From NCBI RefSeq assembly GCF_018388445.1, contig NZ_CP074405.1, forward strand, positions 3,348,001 to 3,412,000: 64,000 bases of DNA, given 5' to 3'. The position numbers were made by a program, and so were the translations under genes. How positions within the stretch are numbered: position 1 is the stretch's first letter; every line of letters starts with the position of its first letter. The notes under the pieces are model-generated. The model saw nothing but the letters and a program-made list of their open reading frames with translations, searched no databases and was not told the origin of the DNA. This DNA comes from Cellulomonas wangleii. Lineage in GTDB: Bacteria; Actinomycetota; Actinomycetes; Actinomycetales; Cellulomonadaceae. This document shows positions 7,671 to 15,722 of the stretch, one piece after another.

Positions 7671-9208
7671 GTGTCCAGCATGCCTCCTCCGGCGGCCGAC
7701 GACGCGACGCCGGGCACCGACTCACCCGCGGGCGTCAGGGCGACGTCGTCCGCCAGCCCCAGGTCCTCGACGCGCACCGGCAGCCCGGTGGCCATGGACC
7801 GGTTGGCGGCGATGCCGACCACCACCGCCCGCAGCCCGTCGCGGTAGCCGGCGGCGCGCCCGAGCCGGTCGGGCCCCTCGCGCAGGTCCCGCCGGAAGAC
7901 GTCCATCAGCAGGATCGCGTCGCCGCCGCCGTGCCCGCCGACGCCCGCCGGGATCGGCCACTCGCGCGCCGCACCCCAGTGCTGCTGGACCAGCAGCCGC
8001 TCCCCCGCGGGCCGCCCGCCCGCCGCCTGCACGGCCTCGGGCGTGGCCGAGGGGTCGAGGACGGCGTGCCCGTCGTCGTCGAGCACGACCGCGCCCCGCT
8101 CGACCACCTCCAGCTCGGCCCGCCCCCGGGTGCCGTTCACGGTGACCCGGTAGCCCTCCCAGGGGCTGTGCGCGGTGAGCGAGTACGTGAGGGTCGCACC
8201 ACCCGCGTAGTCGACGAGCACGGCCATGTTGTCCTCGATGGTGATCCCGGGTGCGAAGACGTCCTGGTCGCGGCGGTACCCGTCGTGCTGCTCGGCGTCG
8301 AGGTACAGCGCCCGCAGCCGCGGGTCGCGGGTCAGGTCGAGCGACCAGGGATCACCCTGCGCGCCGGTGCCGCGCTCCGGGCGCGGCCCCATGCCCCGCT
8401 CGGCCGCGTTGGCGTCCCCGTAGAACCGCAGCCCGCCCGACGCGAACACGCGTGCCGGGACGTCCTGCAGCCACCAGTTGACGAGGTCGACGTGGTGGCT
8501 CGACTTGTGCACGAGCAGCCCGCCGGACATCCGCTTGTCCCGGTGCCAGCGACGGAAGTAGTCGGCTCCGTGCACGGTGTCCAGCGCCCACTCGAAGTGC
8601 ACGGACGTCACGCGCCCGATCTCCCCCGACGCGATCACCTCGCGCAGCGCGGAGTTCCGCGGCGCGTAGCGGTAGTTGAAGGTCATGACGACGTCGCGGC
8701 CCGTGCGGGCGACGGCGCGCGTGATGGTGCGGCAGCCCTCCACCGTCGTCGTCAGGGGCTTCTCGACCACGACGTCCGCACCCGCGTCGAGCGCCCGCGC
8801 GACGAGGTCGGCGTGCGTCGCGTCGGGCGTGGTGACGACGACGACGTCGACCCGCTCCTCGACGATCATGCGCTCGAGGTCGTCGGGGCCGTACTGCGGC
8901 AGGCCCGCCGGGCCACCGAGGCCGAGGGCGGCCCCCGCCTGCGCGTCGTGGTACGCCATGCGGGCGGGGTTCGTGTCGCACCACGCGACGAGCTCGGCGA
9001 CGTCCGCGTGGTCGCCGGTGAGCGCCCCGACGTACATGCCCGCGCGGTGGCCGGTGCCGACCACGGCGTGACGCCGGCGGCGTCGTCCGGGCGGCGGCGG
9101 CGCGAAGGTGGGCACGACGGACGGGTCGCCCTGCGTGCGGCGCGCGGACGGCGGCCGCGGGGCGGTGGGGTTCTGGTCGAGCGTGCGGGGGTCGGTCGGC
9201 TCAGTCAC
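7667..9208 (-). CDS. Gfo/Idh/MocA family oxidoreductase
   Basis: A 513-residue NAD(P)-dependent dehydrogenase family protein. After an unusual Pro/Arg-rich leader of about 45 residues comes the Rossmann strand AVVGTGHRAGMY. It is followed by DVVVVTTPDATHADL and the VVEKPLTTT motif that carries the family's conserved Lys. The C-terminal alpha/beta domain includes GLLVHKSSHHVDLVNWW, a likely substrate/catalytic His region. The substrate is probably a sugar or inositol derivative. The GTG at 9208 is preceded by GGAGG. It heads a two-gene operon with the cupin and diverges from the GH51 gene, sharing a 180-base control region. Confidence 0.88.
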   Translation of the reverse strand: MTEPTDPRTLDQNPTAPRPPSARRTQGDPSVVPTFAPPPPGRRRRRHAVVGTGHRAGMYVGALTGDHADVAELVAWCDTNPARMAYHDAQAGAALGLGGPAGLPQYGPDDLERMIVEERVDVVVVTTPDATHADLVARALDAGADVVVEKPLTTTVEGCRTITRAVARTGRDVVMTFNYRYAPRNSALREVIASGEIGRVTSVHFEWALDTVHGADYFRRWHRDKRMSGGLLVHKSSHHVDLVNWWLQDVPARVFASGGLRFYGDANAAERGMGPRPERGTGAQGDPWSLDLTRDPRLRALYLDAEQHDGYRRDQDVFAPGITIEDNMAVLVDYAGGATLTYSLTAHSPWEGYRVTVNGTRGRAELEVVERGAVVLDDDGHAVLDPSATPEAVQAAGGRPAGERLLVQQHWGAAREWPIPAGVGGHGGGDAILLMDVFRRDLREGPDRLGRAAGYRDGLRAVVVGIAANRSMATGLPVRVEDLGLADDVALTPAGESVPGVASSAAGGGMLDT

Positions 9209-9340
9209 AGGTGTCCTCCGGCGGCGTCGACGATGGGGCGCGGGCGGCGTCCGCGGTGCGTGCCGCACCGTGCGGAAAGCGCGTTCCGTCGCGTGGGTCA
9301 CAGTAGCCCAGGTACCGCCGGGCGCACCCCGGGGCGGCGC

Positions 9341-9370
9341 TATGCTGAACCCGTTTACAACGTTGTGAAT
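9341..9370 (+). promoter_or_regulatory. LacI-type operator over a -10-like element upstream of the GH51 gene
   Basis: A perfect 10-bp palindrome, ACAACGTTGT, lies at 9357-9366, just downstream of a TATGCT -10-like hexamer at 9341-9346. The palindrome extends with one mismatch to TTTACAACGTTGTGAA. The central CG and AACGTT core are typical of LacI-family operators, and the position would block transcription start for the gene at 9389. A similar AACGTT core occurs before the importer genes at 22958-22965. The rest of the 180-base gap shows nothing further. Confidence 0.6.
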
Positions 9371-9388
9371 TCGAATCGGAGCTCCGCG

Positions 9389-10927
9389 ATGACCCCGCAC
9401 GCCACCGTCCTGCTGCACCCCGACTTCCGCACCGGCGCCATCGACCGTCGCCTGTTCGGCTCGTTCGTCGAGCACCTGGGACGCGCCGTCTACACCGGCA
9501 TCTACGAGCCGGAGCACGCCACGGCCGACGAGCACGGCTTCCGGCGCGACGTCGCCGACCTCACGCACGAGCTCGGCGTGACCATGGTGCGCTACCCCGG
9601 CGGCAACTTCGTCTCCAACTACGTCTGGGAGGACGGCGTCGGGCCGGTCGAGGACCGCAAGCCGTTCATCGACCTGGCGTGGCGGACCGTCGAGCCCAAC
9701 CTGGTCGGCACGGACGAGTTCCTGCAGTGGGCCGAGCGCGAGGGCATCGAGCCGATGATGGCGGTCAACCTCGGCACGCGCGGCGTCGCGGCCGCGGCCG
9801 CCCTGGTCGAGTACTGCAACGGCGTCGCCGGCTCGCGCTGGGCGGACCTGCGCATCGCCAACGGCCGCGAGGAGCCCTACGGCGTGACGCTGTGGTGCCT
9901 CGGCAACGAGATGGACGGGCCGTGGCAGATCGGCCACAAGGACGCCCACGAGTACGGCAAGCTCGCCGCCGAGGCCGGCAAGGCCATGAAGCTCGTCGAC
10001 CCGTCGATCGAGCTCGTCGTCTGCGGGTCGTCCTCCATGCAGATGGAGACCTTCGGCGAGTGGGAGCAGACGGTCCTGTCGTACACGTACGACCTGGTCG
10101 ACCACATCTCGATGCACGCGTACTACGAGGAGCTGGACGGCGACCGCGCCTCGTTCCTCGGCTCCGCGACGGGCATGGACCGCTTCATCCGTCGCGTCGT
10201 CGCGTCGGCCGACGCGGTGGGCGCCCGCAAGCGCTCGGACAAGCGGATCACGATCTCGTTCGACGAGTGGAACGTCTGGTACCTCGAGTCGCGGTTCCCG
10301 GGCGAGACCAACCTGCCGCTGCAGCACCAGCCCGCGCGCATCATCGAGGACGTCTACTCGGGCCTCGACGCCGTCGTGGTCGGTGACCTGCTGGTCACGC
10401 TGCTCAACCACGCCGACCGCGTGCCCGTCGCGTGCCTCGCGCAGCTCGTCAACGTCATCGCCCCGATCATGACCGAGCCGGGCGGCGAGGCCTGGAAGCA
10501 GCCGACGTTCCACCCGTTCGCGGCCACGGCCCGCCTCGCGCAGGGGGACGCGCTCGACGTGCGCGTGCAGGCGCCCACCCTCACGACCCGGCGCCACGGC
10601 GACGTGCCGACCGTGACGGCGGCCGTGACGTGGGCCGGTGAGCCCGACGCCGGCGAGCTGGGCGTCTTCCTCGTCAACCGCACGGCCGAGCCCGTCGAGG
10701 TCGAGCTGCGCCACCCGGGCGTCGCCCTGACCCTCGGCGGGGGTGTGCAGGTCACCGCGGACCACGAGCCCGCGGTCCACGGCCCGGCGCACGCGGCGAA
10801 GGTCGAGGCGGAGCACGTCACGACCCTCGACGCCGCGCCCGTCACGGCGACGACGACCGGCACGACCACCGTCCGCCTCGCCCCGGAGTCCTGGACCGCC
10901 CTGGCGGGCACCGCGACCCTCGCCTGA
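9389..10927 (+). CDS. alpha-L-arabinofuranosidase, GH51
   Basis: A 512-residue intracellular glycosidase; no signal peptide is present. GH51 landmarks are clear: the RRLFGSFVEHLGRAVYTGIYE N-terminus and the RYPGGNFVSNYVWEDGVGP strand-loop. The acid/base glutamate is in LGNEMDGPWQ (E174) and the nucleophile glutamate in SFDEWNVWY (E293), both on the (beta/alpha)8 barrel. A C-terminal beta-sandwich completes the usual ~500-residue length. It releases terminal arabinofuranose from arabino- and arabinoxylo-oligosaccharides after import. The start ATG follows GGAG and sits 23 bases after a LacI-type operator, indicating sugar-induced expression. A GH43 gene lies downstream behind a terminator-like hairpin. 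Confidence 0.96.
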   Translation: MTPHATVLLHPDFRTGAIDRRLFGSFVEHLGRAVYTGIYEPEHATADEHGFRRDVADLTHELGVTMVRYPGGNFVSNYVWEDGVGPVEDRKPFIDLAWRTVEPNLVGTDEFLQWAEREGIEPMMAVNLGTRGVAAAAALVEYCNGVAGSRWADLRIANGREEPYGVTLWCLGNEMDGPWQIGHKDAHEYGKLAAEAGKAMKLVDPSIELVVCGSSSMQMETFGEWEQTVLSYTYDLVDHISMHAYYEELDGDRASFLGSATGMDRFIRRVVASADAVGARKRSDKRITISFDEWNVWYLESRFPGETNLPLQHQPARIIEDVYSGLDAVVVGDLLVTLLNHADRVPVACLAQLVNVIAPIMTEPGGEAWKQPTFHPFAATARLAQGDALDVRVQAPTLTTRRHGDVPTVTAAVTWAGEPDAGELGVFLVNRTAEPVEVELRHPGVALTLGGGVQVTADHEPAVHGPAHAAKVEAEHVTTLDAAPVTATTTGTTTVRLAPESWTALAGTATLA

Positions 10928-10943
10928 CCCACCCCGGAACGGG

Positions 10944-10978
10944 CTGGATCGACCCCTCCCCGCGAGAGGTCGATCCAG
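10944..10978 (+). terminator. hairpin terminator after the GH51 gene
   Basis: Perfect 11-bp arms at 10944-10954 (CTGGATCGACC) and 10968-10978 can extend inward by three more pairs past one mismatch. There is no strong T-run, as is common in high-GC actinobacteria. Its right arm (GAGAGGTCGATCCAG) is 14/15 identical to the left arm of the hairpin at 17969-17983. Confidence 0.75.
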
Positions 10979-11031
10979 TCCTCCCCTTCCCCCGGCGCGC
11001 ACGACGAACCGCCGGCCCTCGAGGAGCTCCG

Positions 11032-11997
11032 ATGGACGAGCAGTACGGCTACCTGCTGGTGCACCACGTCGAGGACCCCGACGGGTACGGCGAGCAGATC
11101 TACTTCTCGCTGTCGCAGGGCGACGACCCGCTGCGCTGGCGGCGCGCCAACGGCGGCCGGCCCGTGCTGCGGTCCGACCTCGGCACGACGGGGGTGCGCG
11201 ACCCGTACCTCGTCGCCGGGGACGGCGAGTGGTTCCTCCTCGCCACCGACCTGCGCATCTACGGCGGCGACGACGCCGGCTGGGACGCGTGGACCCGCCA
11301 CGGCAGCCGGGACCTCGTGGTGTGGCGCTCCACCGACCTCGTGCACTGGTCGGAGCCGTGGCTGCTCGAGGTCGCGCCGCCGCGGGCGGGCATGGCCTGG
11401 GCACCCGAGGCGACGTACGACCCGTCGACCGGCGAGTTCGCGGTGACGTTCTCGTCGTCGCTGTACCCCGACGACGACCCCGCGCACACGACGGCCGCGT
11501 ACTCGCGCGTCCTGGTGGTGCGGACCCGCGACTTCCGCACCGCCTCACCGGCACGCGTCCTCATCGACCGGGGGACGGGCGTCATCGACACCACCGTCGT
11601 CCCGGCGTCGCTGTCACCGGACGGCCGGGTGCACCGCTTCTCCAAGCAGGACGCCGACGCACCGGACTCCCTGAAGGCCTTCCACGAGGTGGGCTCCGCG
11701 CTGGACGCCGACGACTTCGAGGTGCTGGCCTCGCGCCTGCTGGACCACCGGTTCGACCACGTCGAGGCACCGCTGGTGTTCCGCGACCACCGCACCGGCA
11801 CGTGGTACCTGTGGCTCGACCAGTACTCCGTGCGGCCGCAGGGCTACGTCGCGCTGCGCACCGACGACCTGGCGTCCGGCGACTGGCAGGAGGTGCCGGA
11901 CGGCGCGCTCGTCCTGCCGCCGAACACGAAGCACGGGGTGGTGGTGCCGCTCACCCGGGCGCAGCACACGGCGCTGTCGGCGGCGTACCCCGCCTGA
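11032..11997 (+). CDS. glycoside hydrolase family 43-like protein
   Basis: This 321-residue protein has the five-bladed propeller pattern of GH43. An early GVRDPYLV supplies the general-base aspartate. RSTDLVHWSE and AWAPEATYDP follow, the latter containing the likely general-acid glutamate, then VIDTTVVP. No signal peptide is visible, so it acts in the cytoplasm, probably as an arabinofuranosidase or xylosidase on imported oligosaccharides; the subfamily cannot be fixed by eye. The ATG has a weak GGAG upstream (11026-11029). It follows the GH51 gene by 104 bases with a hairpin between, so it may receive only read-through transcription. Confidence 0.85.
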   Translation: MDEQYGYLLVHHVEDPDGYGEQIYFSLSQGDDPLRWRRANGGRPVLRSDLGTTGVRDPYLVAGDGEWFLLATDLRIYGGDDAGWDAWTRHGSRDLVVWRSTDLVHWSEPWLLEVAPPRAGMAWAPEATYDPSTGEFAVTFSSSLYPDDDPAHTTAAYSRVLVVRTRDFRTASPARVLIDRGTGVIDTTVVPASLSPDGRVHRFSKQDADAPDSLKAFHEVGSALDADDFEVLASRLLDHRFDHVEAPLVFRDHRTGTWYLWLDQYSVRPQGYVALRTDDLASGDWQEVPDGALVLPPNTKHGVVVPLTRAQHTALSAAYPA

Positions 11998-12003
11998 CCG
12001 CGG

Positions 12004-12115
12004 GGCTCGGTCGGACAGGCTCGGTCGGACAGGCTCGCTCGGACAGGCTCGGTCGGACAGGCCCGGTCAGACGGCCCCGGTCAGACGGGCTCGGTCAGAC
12101 GGGCTCGGTCAGACG
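12004..12115 (+). repeat. eight-unit 14-bp minisatellite
   Basis: Eight uninterrupted 14-bp units fill 12004-12115. The first four are versions of GGCTCGGTCGGACA and the last four versions of GGCTCGGTCAGACG. The array starts just after the GH43 stop and runs into the last codons of the convergent TetR gene, whose TGA (12095-12097) lies inside unit 7. Fourteen is not a multiple of three, so a copy-number change at the gene end would alter the regulator's C-terminus. Confidence 0.9.
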
Positions 12116-12775
12116 GTCGACGACCGTCGGGAGCCACGCCGCGGCCTGCTCCCGCGCGCGGGCGGCGGGCTGCGGGCCGCCCGAGAGGTCCGCGGCGCTG
12201 AGGTCGGCCATGTACCCGGCGGTGAGCACGCGCAGCACCTGGCGCGCGGGCAGCACCAGCCGGCGGCCGAGCACCGGCATCAGCCGCTCGATCTCGTCGG
12301 CGACCTCGTCGGTCATCTGCCGGTCCAGGTCGTGGTGGTGCCGCGCGATCGCGGGCTGGCGCATCGCCAGCAGGGTCAGCTCGGCGCTGATGACCCGCCA
12401 GCGGCGGTCGTCGGACATGCGCTCGAGCAGGATCTCGAGGAAGCGGCTCAGGGAGTCGACGTCGAGGTCGCTGCCCGTGCCGTGCCCCAACTCCGCCTGG
12501 GCGGCGGCCAGCGCGCCCCGCAGCTCGCTCAGCCGGCGCCCGTGCTCGCGCGCGGCCAGGGCCAGCAGGAGGGCGTACTTGCTCTCGAAGTTGGAGTAGA
12601 AGGCGCCGCGGGTGAACCCCGCGCGCTCGCAGACGGCCTCGATCGAGGTGGCGTCGACTCCCTCGTCCGCGAAGAGGTCGAACGCCGCGTCGAGCAGCCG
12701 CTCGCGCGTGTGCTGCCGACGCGGCGAGACGGCCGGGTCCGCGGCAGGCGCGGGGGCGGCTCCGGTGCCCGCCAT
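12095..12775 (-). CDS. TetR/AcrR family transcriptional regulator
   Basis: A 226-residue regulator. The N-terminal helix-turn-helix is the canonical TetR form: RERLLDAAFDLFADEGVDATSIEAV followed by AGFTRGAFYSNFESKYALLLAL at about residues 22-72. The C-terminal ligand domain is helical. The ATG at 12775 has a GGAGGAG upstream. It diverges from the MMPL exporter gene across a gap with two overlapping palindromes, so it most likely represses itself and the MMPL-YhgE operon until a ligand, perhaps a lipid or drug, binds. Its 3' end lies within the 14-bp minisatellite. Confidence 0.93.
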   Translation of the reverse strand: MAGTGAAPAPAADPAVSPRRQHTRERLLDAAFDLFADEGVDATSIEAVCERAGFTRGAFYSNFESKYALLLALAAREHGRRLSELRGALAAAQAELGHGTGSDLDVDSLSRFLEILLERMSDDRRWRVISAELTLLAMRQPAIARHHHDLDRQMTDEVADEIERLMPVLGRRLVLPARQVLRVLTAGYMADLSAADLSGGPQPAARAREQAAAWLPTVVDRLTEPV

Positions 12776-12831
12776 GCCCTCACACTCCTCCGGCCGGGTC
12801 CTTGCGTGACGAGGACGAGCGTAGCGGTTTC

Positions 12832-12865
12832 GATACACACCTGTATCGCATACAGTCCTGTATCG
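12832..12865 (+). promoter_or_regulatory. double palindromic operator between the TetR and MMPL genes
   Basis: Two adjacent inverted repeats share the half-site TGTATC/GATACA. The first is GATACA-N4-TGTATC (12832-12847); the second is ATACAG-TC-CTGTAT (12850-12863). They sit roughly midway between the divergent starts (12775 and 12931), where a TetR dimer pair would shut both promoters. Confidence 0.75.
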
Positions 12866-12930
12866 GCTCACCGTGCACGCGCGCCGACCGGACACCGTCG
12901 TCCTCCTACCCCACCGACCCAGGAGCCCCT

Positions 12931-15702
12931 GTGTCCTCTGCGCTCTACCGCCTCGGCCGCTCGGCATTCGCCCGGCGCCGCGCCGTCGTCGCCGCCTGGC
13001 TGGCGCTCCTCGTGCTCGTCGGGGGCGGCGCCCTGCTCCTCGGCGGCAAGCTCGACAACTCGGTGACCATCCCCGGGACCGAGTCGCAGGCCGCGCTCGA
13101 CCGCCTCGCGGCGACGTTCCCCGAGGCCGCGGGCACGACGGCGCAGGTGCTCGTGGTCGGCGAGGACGGCGCGCAGGTCGACGACCCGGCCGTGGTCGAC
13201 GCCGTCACCGACGCGGTGGGCGCGTTCGAGGACGTCGAGGGCGTCACGTCCGTCGTGTCACCCTTCGACTCCGAGGGGCCCGGTGCCACCCCGGTCAGCG
13301 ACGACGGTGAGGCCGCACTGGTGACGCTCTCGCTCGAGGGCGAGGGCGTCGCGATCGGCGACGACGTCAAGGACGGCCTGCGCGACATCGCCGCCGACCT
13401 CGACACCGCGCTGCCGGACGGCTACGAGGCGACGATCGGCGGGCAGCTCTTCTCGCAGGAGTTCCCCGGCCTGACGATCACCGAGGCGCTCGGTGTCGCG
13501 GTCGCGTTCGTCGTCCTGCTGGTCACGCTGGGCTCGTTCGCCGCGGCCGGCATGCCGCTGCTCAACGCGCTGCTCGGCGTCGGGCTGTCCACGCTGCTCG
13601 TGCTCGTCGCGGCCGCCTTCACGTCGGTCACCAGCACCACGCCGCTGCTGTCGCTCATGCTCGGCCTGGCCGTCGGCATCGACTACGCGCTGTTCATCGT
13701 CTCGCGGCACCGCGAGCTGCTCGCCACGGGTCTGCCACCGCAGGAGGCCGCGGCCCGCTCCAACGCGACCGCGGGCTCCGCCGTGATCTTCGCGGGCCTC
13801 ACGGTCATGATCGCGCTCGTGGGCCTCGGCGTCGCCGGCATCCCGTTCCTCACCGTGATGGGCGTCGCGGGTGCCGTCGCCGTCGGCATCGCCGTGCTGG
13901 TGTCCATCACGCTCGTGCCCGCGATGCTCGGGTTCGCCGGCGAGCGGCTGCGCCCGCGCCCCTCGCGCCGCGCCCGGCGCGCCGCGACGACCCCGGCGAC
14001 GGGCACCCCGGCCGCCGCAGCGGCGCCCGCTGCCGCCCACGCCACGTCCGGCGACGACTGGGACCTGCCCCCGCACCACAACCGCTTCTTCGCCGGCTGG
14101 GTCCGCCTCGCGACCGCCCGCCCGTGGATCACCGTCGTGGTGACCGTCGGCGCGCTGCTCGCGCTCGCGTTCCCGGCGCTCGACCTGCGCCTCGCCCTGC
14201 CCGACGCCGGCGTCCAGCCCGAGGACTCGTCGGCGCGCGTCACCTACGACCGGATCACCGACCACTTCGGCCCCGGCGCCAACGGCCCGCTCGTGGTGAC
14301 CGGCAGCATCGTCACCAGCGAGGACCCGCTGCAGCTCATGGAGGACGTCGCCGACGAGCTGCGCGCCCTGCCCGGCGTCGAGGACGTCCCGCTGGCCACG
14401 CCGAACGCGTCGATCGACACCGGCATCGTGCAGGTCGTGCCCACCACGGGGCCGACCGACCCGGAGACCGCCGAGCTGGTCAACGCGATCCGCGAGCTGC
14501 GCCCCCACATCCTCGACGAGTACGGCTTCGACCTGTCGGTCACGGGCTTCACGGCCGTCGGCATCGACGTGTCCGCCAAGCTCGGCGCGGCGCTGCTGCC
14601 GTTCGCGGTGTTCGTCGTCGGGCTGTCGCTCGTCCTGCTGACGATGGTGTTCCGCTCGATCGCGGTGCCGCTCAAGGCCACCCTCGGGTACCTGCTGTCG
14701 GTGGCCGCCGCGTTCGGCGTCGTCACCAGCGTCTTCGAGCACGGCGTGGGCGCCGACCTGCTGCACGTCGCCAAGCTCGGCCCGATCATCTCGTTCATGC
14801 CGATCGTCCTCATGGGCGTGCTGTTCGGGCTGGCGATGGACTACGAGGTCTTCCTGGTGTCCCGCATCCGCGAGGACTACGTGCACTCCGGTGACGCGCG
14901 CGGCGCCATCGCCAGCGGGTTCGTCGGGTCCGCCAAGGTGGTCACCGCCGCCGCGGTCATCATGGTCGCGGTGTTCTTCGCCTTCGTCCCCGAGGGCGAC
15001 ATCAACATCAAGCCCATCGCCCTGGGGCTCGCCGTCGGCGTCGCGGTCGACGCCTTCGTCGTGCGGATGACGCTCGTCCCGGCCGTCCTGCAGATCCTCG
15101 GCGACCGCGCGTGGTGGATGCCGCGCCGGCTGGACCGCGCGCTGCCGTCGTTCGACGTGGAGGGCGAGGCCCTGCACCGCGAGCTGAGCATGGCCCGCTG
15201 GCCGGAGGACCCCGACGTCGTCGTCGCCGCGCGCGGGCTGCGCCTGGCCGCAGCCGACGGCAGCGACGTCCTCGACCTCGCGGTGCGCCGCGGCGACGCG
15301 CTCGTCGCGCACGCCGACGAGCCGGCCCGCGTCGCGGCGCTGCTGCTCACCGTCGCCGGGCGCCTCGCCCCGGCCGGCGGCGACCTCAAGGTCGACGGGT
15401 ACCTGCTGCCCGTGCGGGCGGCCGCCGTGCGGCGCCGGGTCGGGTACGTCGACCTGCGCACCGAGGGCGTCGACGCGCTCGACGCGGCGGTGGCCGAGAA
15501 GCCGGCCGTCCTGGCGGTCGACCGCACCGACCTCGTCACCGACCCGCACGAGCGGGCACACGTCGCGGCGGCGCTCGCCCGCGCCGTCGACGCGGGGGCG
15601 ACGCTCCTGCTCGGCGTCGTCGGCACCGGCGCCGCGGACGACCTGCTGCCCGACGGCACCACCGTGACCACCCTCGCGCCGCAGACCGGCGTCCTCGCGT
15701 GA
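12931..15702 (+). CDS. MMPL family (RND-type) exporter with a C-terminal degenerate ABC-ATPase-like domain
   Basis: A 923-residue protein. Residues ~1-740 form an MMPL transporter: an N-terminal helix, a periplasmic domain, and two sets of membrane helices including GLAVGIDYALFIVSRHRE and its repeat GLAMDYEVFLVSRIREDY. MMPL proteins export lipids or hydrophobic drugs using proton motive force. From residue ~765 an extra ~160 residues align by pattern with an ABC nucleotide-binding domain (ARGLRL..GSDVLDLAVRRGDALV, GGDLKVDGYLLPVR, VLAVDRTDLVTDP). The Walker A glycine/lysine loop and the signature motif are missing, so ATP binding is unlikely. The GTG start has AGGAG six bases upstream. It is followed at 20 bases by the YhgE gene; a GTGA overlap start at 15699 for that gene is also possible. 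Confidence 0.92.
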   Translation: MSSALYRLGRSAFARRRAVVAAWLALLVLVGGGALLLGGKLDNSVTIPGTESQAALDRLAATFPEAAGTTAQVLVVGEDGAQVDDPAVVDAVTDAVGAFEDVEGVTSVVSPFDSEGPGATPVSDDGEAALVTLSLEGEGVAIGDDVKDGLRDIAADLDTALPDGYEATIGGQLFSQEFPGLTITEALGVAVAFVVLLVTLGSFAAAGMPLLNALLGVGLSTLLVLVAAAFTSVTSTTPLLSLMLGLAVGIDYALFIVSRHRELLATGLPPQEAAARSNATAGSAVIFAGLTVMIALVGLGVAGIPFLTVMGVAGAVAVGIAVLVSITLVPAMLGFAGERLRPRPSRRARRAATTPATGTPAAAAAPAAAHATSGDDWDLPPHHNRFFAGWVRLATARPWITVVVTVGALLALAFPALDLRLALPDAGVQPEDSSARVTYDRITDHFGPGANGPLVVTGSIVTSEDPLQLMEDVADELRALPGVEDVPLATPNASIDTGIVQVVPTTGPTDPETAELVNAIRELRPHILDEYGFDLSVTGFTAVGIDVSAKLGAALLPFAVFVVGLSLVLLTMVFRSIAVPLKATLGYLLSVAAAFGVVTSVFEHGVGADLLHVAKLGPIISFMPIVLMGVLFGLAMDYEVFLVSRIREDYVHSGDARGAIASGFVGSAKVVTAAAVIMVAVFFAFVPEGDINIKPIALGLAVGVAVDAFVVRMTLVPAVLQILGDRAWWMPRRLDRALPSFDVEGEALHRELSMARWPEDPDVVVAARGLRLAAADGSDVLDLAVRRGDALVAHADEPARVAALLLTVAGRLAPAGGDLKVDGYLLPVRAAAVRRRVGYVDLRTEGVDALDAAVAEKPAVLAVDRTDLVTDPHERAHVAAALARAVDAGATLLLGVVGTGAADDLLPDGTTVTTLAPQTGVLA

Positions 15703-15722
15703 GCGCGCAGGAAGGAACCCCG

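Noticed and set aside
7931..9388. Upstream extension of the GH51 frame
   Set aside because: Antisense to the oxidoreductase gene; the GH51 protein begins at the ATG at 9389, after an operator and ribosome site.
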